Part shown: positions 14,342-17,514 of the stretch, piece by piece | Layout of the letters: the number at the start of each line of letters is the position of its first letter | Position numbering within the stretch: the first letter of the stretch is position 1 | From: CAIZGX01 sp044371535 | GTDB lineage: Bacteria; Bacteroidota; Bacteroidia; Flavobacteriales_D; Sanyastnellaceae | Direction of reading: 5' to 3' | Assembly: GCA_044371535.1 (NCBI GenBank) | Contig: JBILTL010000036.1 | Location: 1 to 17,514 of the forward strand | DNA: 17,514 bases | The notes under the pieces: model-generated | Databases searched by the model: none | What the model saw: the letters and a program-made list of their open reading frames with translations, nothing else | Told to the model about the DNA's origin: nothing | Translations under genes and position numbers: made by a program

Positions 14342-15937
14342 ATGATAAAAAAATTATTAACGGTATCACTGTGTCTATTCGTGTCTTGGAGTGCAAGTGC
14401 ATTGGAGTTTCCGAAGGATACACTGCTAGATCGACAGGTTACAGCATTGAAAAAAGAAGAAATAGACGAAATCGACAGAATGTTGGTGGCGAGCTATCTC
14501 AATCATTTTTGTTTTTCTTCAGATCCGGATATTCAAAATGCTTTTAAATACGACCCTGACCATGTTCCTTCTTTTCCAGAAGAACTGACAAGAGAGCGAT
14601 TGAAAGTATTGGACAGAGAGAGTCCATTTGACTTGGTTTACAACGACAATGTTCGTGATTTTATAGCATTGTATTCTCAGCGCAGAAGAGATGTAACATC
14701 TAAGGTTTTGGGTCTTTCTCAACTTTACTTCCCGCTTATTGAAGATGCTTTAGCGAAGTATAACATTCCCTTGGAATTGAAATATTTGGCAATTGTAGAA
14801 TCTGCATTGAATCCTACAGCAATCTCAAGAGCAGGTGCTGCTGGTTTGTGGCAGTTTATGCCTGGAACAGGTAAAATGTATGGCTTGGATATTACAAGCT
14901 ATCAAGATGAACGCTTTGATCCAATTAAAGAAACAGAAGCTGCTTGCAAGTACTTACGTTTTTTATACAACACCTTCGGTGATTGGAATCTTGCACTTGC
15001 TGCGTATAACAGCGGTCCCGGTAATGTTAACAAAGCAATTCGCAGAGCGGGTGGAAAGAAGGACTTTTGGGCTATCAAACAGTACCTTCCTAAAGAAACC
15101 CAAGGATACGTTCCCGCATTTATTGCGGTGAATTACATCATGAACTACTCTACAGAGCATAACATTTTTGCTAAGAAAGCATCCATGTCATACTTTGAAA
15201 CAGATACCATAAATGTAACGGGTAGAGTTGATTTCAATGTAGTTTCGAAAAGCTTAAATCTTCCAATTGAGGAAATAACCTATTTGAATGGAACGTATAA
15301 GTTGAAAGAAATTCCAGATAATGGTCAACAGCATTATTTAACCTTGCCAGTTGAGAAGATAGGAGACTTTTTAGCTAAGGAAAAAGACATTTATGCAGCT
15401 AGCGAAATTCGCAAGCCTCTTCCAGAGCCTGCTCCAGAGCCTGCAGATACTGCAGATGTGAAGCCTACAGTTGAGCAAACCACTAAGGTTGTTTGGGAAG
15501 ATCAATGGAAAACGCACAAAGTGAAGAAAGGCGAAACCTTGAAGGGTGTGGCAAGTAAATACGGAGTTTCCTCTTCTGATGTAAAAAAATGGAACAAGCT
15601 TAAATCTTCATCGTTGAAGGCAGGTCAGAGCTTGAAAATTAAAGTAAAGGTTAAAAAGACCATTACGATTCCAAAGGTTACCGAAGATAGCGCGCCGGAG
15701 AAAAAGCCGGAGCCAAAAGTAGAAGAAACACCAACGAAACCAACTCCTCCAAAACCAACCCCACCAAAGGCCGAGCCGAAAGAAGAGTTTGTATACTACA
15801 CTGTTAAATCAGGCGATAGCTTGTCGAGCATTGCTTCGAAACACAAAGTGTCAGTAGATTCTATCGTTAAGCTTAACAAGGGAATTACTCCAAATAAAAT
15901 AAAGTCAGGACAGAAACTAAAAATCAAAAAGAAATGA
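14342..15937 (+). CDS. mltD: LysM-containing membrane/periplasmic lytic transglycosylase (MltD type)
   Basis: This 531-residue exported enzyme cuts the glycan strands of peptidoglycan, leaving 1,6-anhydro-muramyl ends. It has a signal peptide (about 1-20; no lipobox cysteine after the ASA site, so probably soluble or loosely held), a helical region, and a goose-type SLT domain (about 135-240). The catalytic Glu is Glu153 in AIVESALNP, followed by GAAGLWQFMPGTG and ALAAYNSGPGNV. A weak LysM-like segment (about 290-336) is followed by two clear LysM repeats (391-436 and 486-529) that bind peptidoglycan. They are joined by a Pro/Lys/Glu linker with a PTPPKPTPPK repeat (467-476). This is the usual MltD layout. 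The stop overlaps the start of the slyD-like gene by 4 nt. Confidence 0.92.
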   Translation: MIKKLLTVSLCLFVSWSASALEFPKDTLLDRQVTALKKEEIDEIDRMLVASYLNHFCFSSDPDIQNAFKYDPDHVPSFPEELTRERLKVLDRESPFDLVYNDNVRDFIALYSQRRRDVTSKVLGLSQLYFPLIEDALAKYNIPLELKYLAIVESALNPTAISRAGAAGLWQFMPGTGKMYGLDITSYQDERFDPIKETEAACKYLRFLYNTFGDWNLALAAYNSGPGNVNKAIRRAGGKKDFWAIKQYLPKETQGYVPAFIAVNYIMNYSTEHNIFAKKASMSYFETDTINVTGRVDFNVVSKSLNLPIEEITYLNGTYKLKEIPDNGQQHYLTLPVEKIGDFLAKEKDIYAASEIRKPLPEPAPEPADTADVKPTVEQTTKVVWEDQWKTHKVKKGETLKGVASKYGVSSSDVKKWNKLKSSSLKAGQSLKIKVKVKKTITIPKVTEDSAPEKKPEPKVEETPTKPTPPKPTPPKAEPKEEFVYYTVKSGDSLSSIASKHKVSVDSIVKLNKGITPNKIKSGQKLKIKKK

Positions 15938-16380
15938 TAAAAGAGGGAGCCACCGTCGAGGTGAATTATGAGCTTTTCATCGACGATGAAAACGGAGAGT
16001 TGGTAGAAACAACACTTGAGCATGGACCAATGAAGTTCACCTACAAAGTTGACCCAATGATCGAAGGTTTCGAGAAGGGTTTAGCGGGGTTGAATGTTGG
16101 CGACGAGTTCCGTATTAGCATTCCTTGCGCAGAGGCTTATGGTGAAGAGCAAGAAGAATATTTCATGGAGTTTCCAAAGAGTGATTTCATGGAACAAGAC
16201 GGCGAATTTGATGAAGAGTTGTTTGCAGTTGGAGAAGTAATTCCAATGCAAACTCCAGAGGGACACCAAGTACAAGGTGTTGTTGAAGAGGTTAAACTGA
16301 ATTCAGTAGTGATTGACTTTAACCATCCATTGGCCGGAGAGAATTTATTCTTCAAAGGTCATGTAGTTTCTGTATCGTAA
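15934..16380 (+). CDS. slyD: SlyD-type FKBP peptidyl-prolyl isomerase
   Basis: This 148-residue cytoplasmic protein is predicted to catalyse proline cis-trans isomerisation and to act as a chaperone. The FKBP fold is split by an insert-in-flap domain: VEVNYELFIDD at the start, then GPMKFTYKVDPMIEGFEKGLAGLNVGDEF (33-61), then the insert region with EAYGEEQEEYFMEFP, and the closing VVIDFNHPLAGENLFF (125-140). The protein ends at residue 148, just after the core, so it lacks the His/Cys-rich metal-binding tail of E. coli SlyD. It overlaps the transglycosylase gene by 4 nt (ATGA) and precedes ftsX by 7 nt, so the three are probably one transcript. There is no signal peptide. Confidence 0.92.
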   Translation: MIKEGATVEVNYELFIDDENGELVETTLEHGPMKFTYKVDPMIEGFEKGLAGLNVGDEFRISIPCAEAYGEEQEEYFMEFPKSDFMEQDGEFDEELFAVGEVIPMQTPEGHQVQGVVEEVKLNSVVIDFNHPLAGENLFFKGHVVSVS

Positions 16381-16387
16381 GATTAGC

Positions 16388-17254
16388 ATGCAATTCGTTC
16401 GCACTTCAGCTAGCAGCATTTCTCGTATTTCTGCATTTGCAGGTTCTACGTTGGTTTTGCTAATGGTTGGAATATTCTTAGTCTTCTATTTAGTAGCGCT
16501 GCAGGTTTCAGATCATATTCGATCGCAGTTTACCGTGCAATTGTTATTGAACGACGAAGTGAGCGAAGAACAAATATTGAGTTTTAAAAAGGAAATCGAG
16601 GGAGGCGGAATTGCCTCCCAGGTTTCTTATACGTCGAGTGAGCAAGCAGAAGCCGAATACAGCAAAGAAATTGGTGAAGACTTCGTTCAAGTTCTTGGCT
16701 ACAATCCCCTTCCTGCTTCAATTGACGTTCAAATAAATCCAGAAAAAGCAGATGGCTCAACAGTAGACGCTTTTGTAGAGTCTTGCAAGCTGAATCCAAT
16801 AATTAAGGATGTTGGATACGAAAAGACACTTCTTCAATCGGTGAACGAGAACATCTCGAAATGGGGCGCCATCATTGGAGGAATCGTTATTCTATTCTTA
16901 ATCATTTCCGCCTTCATTATCATGAATACGGTTGAACTAGCCATCTCTTCTCAACGTCTTATTATTCGAAGCATGCAGCTGGTGGGCGCAACCCCGTGGT
17001 TTATCAAGCGTCCATTTTTATGGCAAAGTTTGAAAAACGCCTTGCTTTCTTCAACGATTGCATGGCTTGCAATCTCATTGATTTTGTATTTCAATCAGCA
17101 GTCATTGGCTGACATTATTCAAATCCTTTTAGAAGGGGGCGGGTTTTGGAAGTTGGGTGCTTTGCTTATCACGCTTAGCGTGGTAGTTGGTGTTCTCAGC
17201 ACCTATATTACAGTGAGTCGTTTCGTTCGCGCGAAACTTCATCAAATGTATTAA
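16388..17254 (+). CDS. ftsX: Cell-division protein FtsX
   Basis: FtsX is the inner-membrane permease-like partner of the ATPase FtsE; the pair controls peptidoglycan hydrolases at the division septum. The 288-residue protein has the standard layout: one membrane helix (about 20-41), an extracytoplasmic domain (about 42-158) with the family motif NPLPASIDV (106-114), then three helices (about 160-182, 213-235 and 252-275). The conserved cytoplasmic loop RSMQLVGATPWFIKRPF lies at 194-210. FtsE is not in the window, as is often so in Bacteroidota. The start is the first possible one; an in-frame stop lies at 16364-16366. Location just after a transglycosylase gene fits a shared role in wall remodelling, which is inference. 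Confidence 0.94.
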   Translation: MQFVRTSASSISRISAFAGSTLVLLMVGIFLVFYLVALQVSDHIRSQFTVQLLLNDEVSEEQILSFKKEIEGGGIASQVSYTSSEQAEAEYSKEIGEDFVQVLGYNPLPASIDVQINPEKADGSTVDAFVESCKLNPIIKDVGYEKTLLQSVNENISKWGAIIGGIVILFLIISAFIIMNTVELAISSQRLIIRSMQLVGATPWFIKRPFLWQSLKNALLSSTIAWLAISLILYFNQQSLADIIQILLEGGGFWKLGALLITLSVVVGVLSTYITVSRFVRAKLHQMY

Positions 17255-17255
17255 T

Positions 17256-17278
17256 GCCGTTCCTTTAGGAAATGCGGC
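17256..17278 (+). other. Imperfect hairpin just after ftsX
   Basis: GCCG TTCC (17256-17263) can pair with GGAA (17268-17271) and CGGC (17275-17278), with a TTTA loop and a 3-nt bulge. It starts 2 nt after the ftsX stop. No T-run follows, so it is at best a weak or factor-dependent terminator, or a 3'-end stabiliser. The remaining gap to 17452 is AT-rich. It holds another short dyad (ATCCTT at 17308-17313 with AAGGAT at 17325-17330) and no convincing gene. Confidence 0.3.
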
Positions 17279-17452
17279 CTAAACCGAGAGAATAATAGCC
17301 GAAAATATATCCTTCGAAATAAAGAAAGGATGATTCGTTATTCTTGTGGAACGTTAACGAAAGATGAAGATTTTGAAGTGGTGTAGAAAATTGAGCAAAC
17401 TTCCTTATTTTCGTTGCCCGAATAAAACAACAGATAATTAATTAACACAGAC

Positions 17453-17514
17453 ATGAACAAAAAAGCAAGTCCTACAGTTAAGCAAGAAAACGGCTTTAAC
17501 TTCAGTTCAATTTT
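17453..17514 (+). CDS. Start of a gene cut by the right edge, possibly a DUF3098-type small membrane protein
   Basis: An ATG at 17453 opens a frame of 20 full codons (MNKKASPTVKQENGFNFSSI) with no stop before the window ends. The Lys-rich, polar start without a signal peptide fits the short cytoplasmic tails of small two-helix DUF3098 proteins. In Bacteroidota these often lie directly downstream of ftsX. That assignment rests on position, not on visible motifs. A possible -7 element TATTTTCG (17406-17413) has one mismatch from the consensus. Confidence 0.5.
   Translation, partial: MNKKASPTVKQENGFNFSSI

Noticed and set aside
15730..15785. Proline-codon repeat in the transglycosylase gene as a tandem DNA repeat or recombination site
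   Set aside because: The repeat is short and imperfect at the DNA level and is explained by a PTPPK linker between LysM domains.
17329..17367. Tiny open frame after an AGG-like sequence in the post-ftsX gap
   Set aside because: Only 12 codons before a stop, with no conserved feature. Expected by chance.

Overview
The window looks like a stretch of core chromosome from a member of the Bacteroidota, most likely a Flavobacteriia-type organism. The evidence is: a type IX secretion (T9SS) C-terminal sorting domain on one protein; a PorV/PorQ-type outer-membrane barrel next to it; several copies of the Bacteroidota -7 promoter element TAnnTTTG just upstream of genes; almost no Shine-Dalgarno sequences; and moderately AT-rich DNA. 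I see no phage, insertion sequence, CRISPR array, tRNA or rRNA. Genes are packed tightly and the longest gap is about 200 bp.

Layout. (1) 1-5125, minus strand: a putative three-gene operon. It starts with a large periplasmic protein carrying two amidohydrolase domains (5125-2048), continues with a second exported amidohydrolase-fold protein (2043-724, a 4-nt gap), and ends with trpS (693 to beyond the left edge). Only the C-terminal domain of the large protein keeps a recognisable metal-ligand set; the other two domains have lost the HxH motif. (2) 5232-7006, plus strand: an Nfu/NifU-type Fe-S carrier and a PorV/PorQ-family barrel. (3) 8551-7007, minus strand: a secreted protein joining a cytochrome-c-like domain, a PHM-like copper monooxygenase core and a T9SS sorting tail. 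It converges on the barrel gene with no bases between the two stop codons. (4) 8694-10310, plus strand: a fused two-domain peptide-type ABC ATPase. (5) 10356-12538, plus strand: a two-gene sulfur module, with a TauE/SafE exporter overlapping by 4 nt a persulfide dioxygenase fused to two rhodanese domains (CstB-like). (6) 12581-17254, plus strand: housekeeping and envelope genes tatA, gatA, a LysM lytic transglycosylase (MltD type), a SlyD/FKBP prolyl isomerase and ftsX, then the first 20 codons of a further gene at the right edge.

How they fit together. The sulfur pair probably oxidises glutathione/low-molecular-weight persulfides and exports the sulfite or thiosulfate formed. The transglycosylase, SlyD and FtsX form an envelope/cell-division run; the first two overlap by 4 nt and the third follows after 7 nt. 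The barrel gene and the T9SS cargo are neighbours but on opposite strands, so any functional link is inference.

No clearly new multi-gene system stands out. The points most worth a second look are the partly degenerate amidohydrolase set, the cytochrome/PHM-like T9SS cargo, the compact sulfur module, and promoter elements placed so close to start codons that leaderless mRNAs are expected. Those promoters also decide several start codons.
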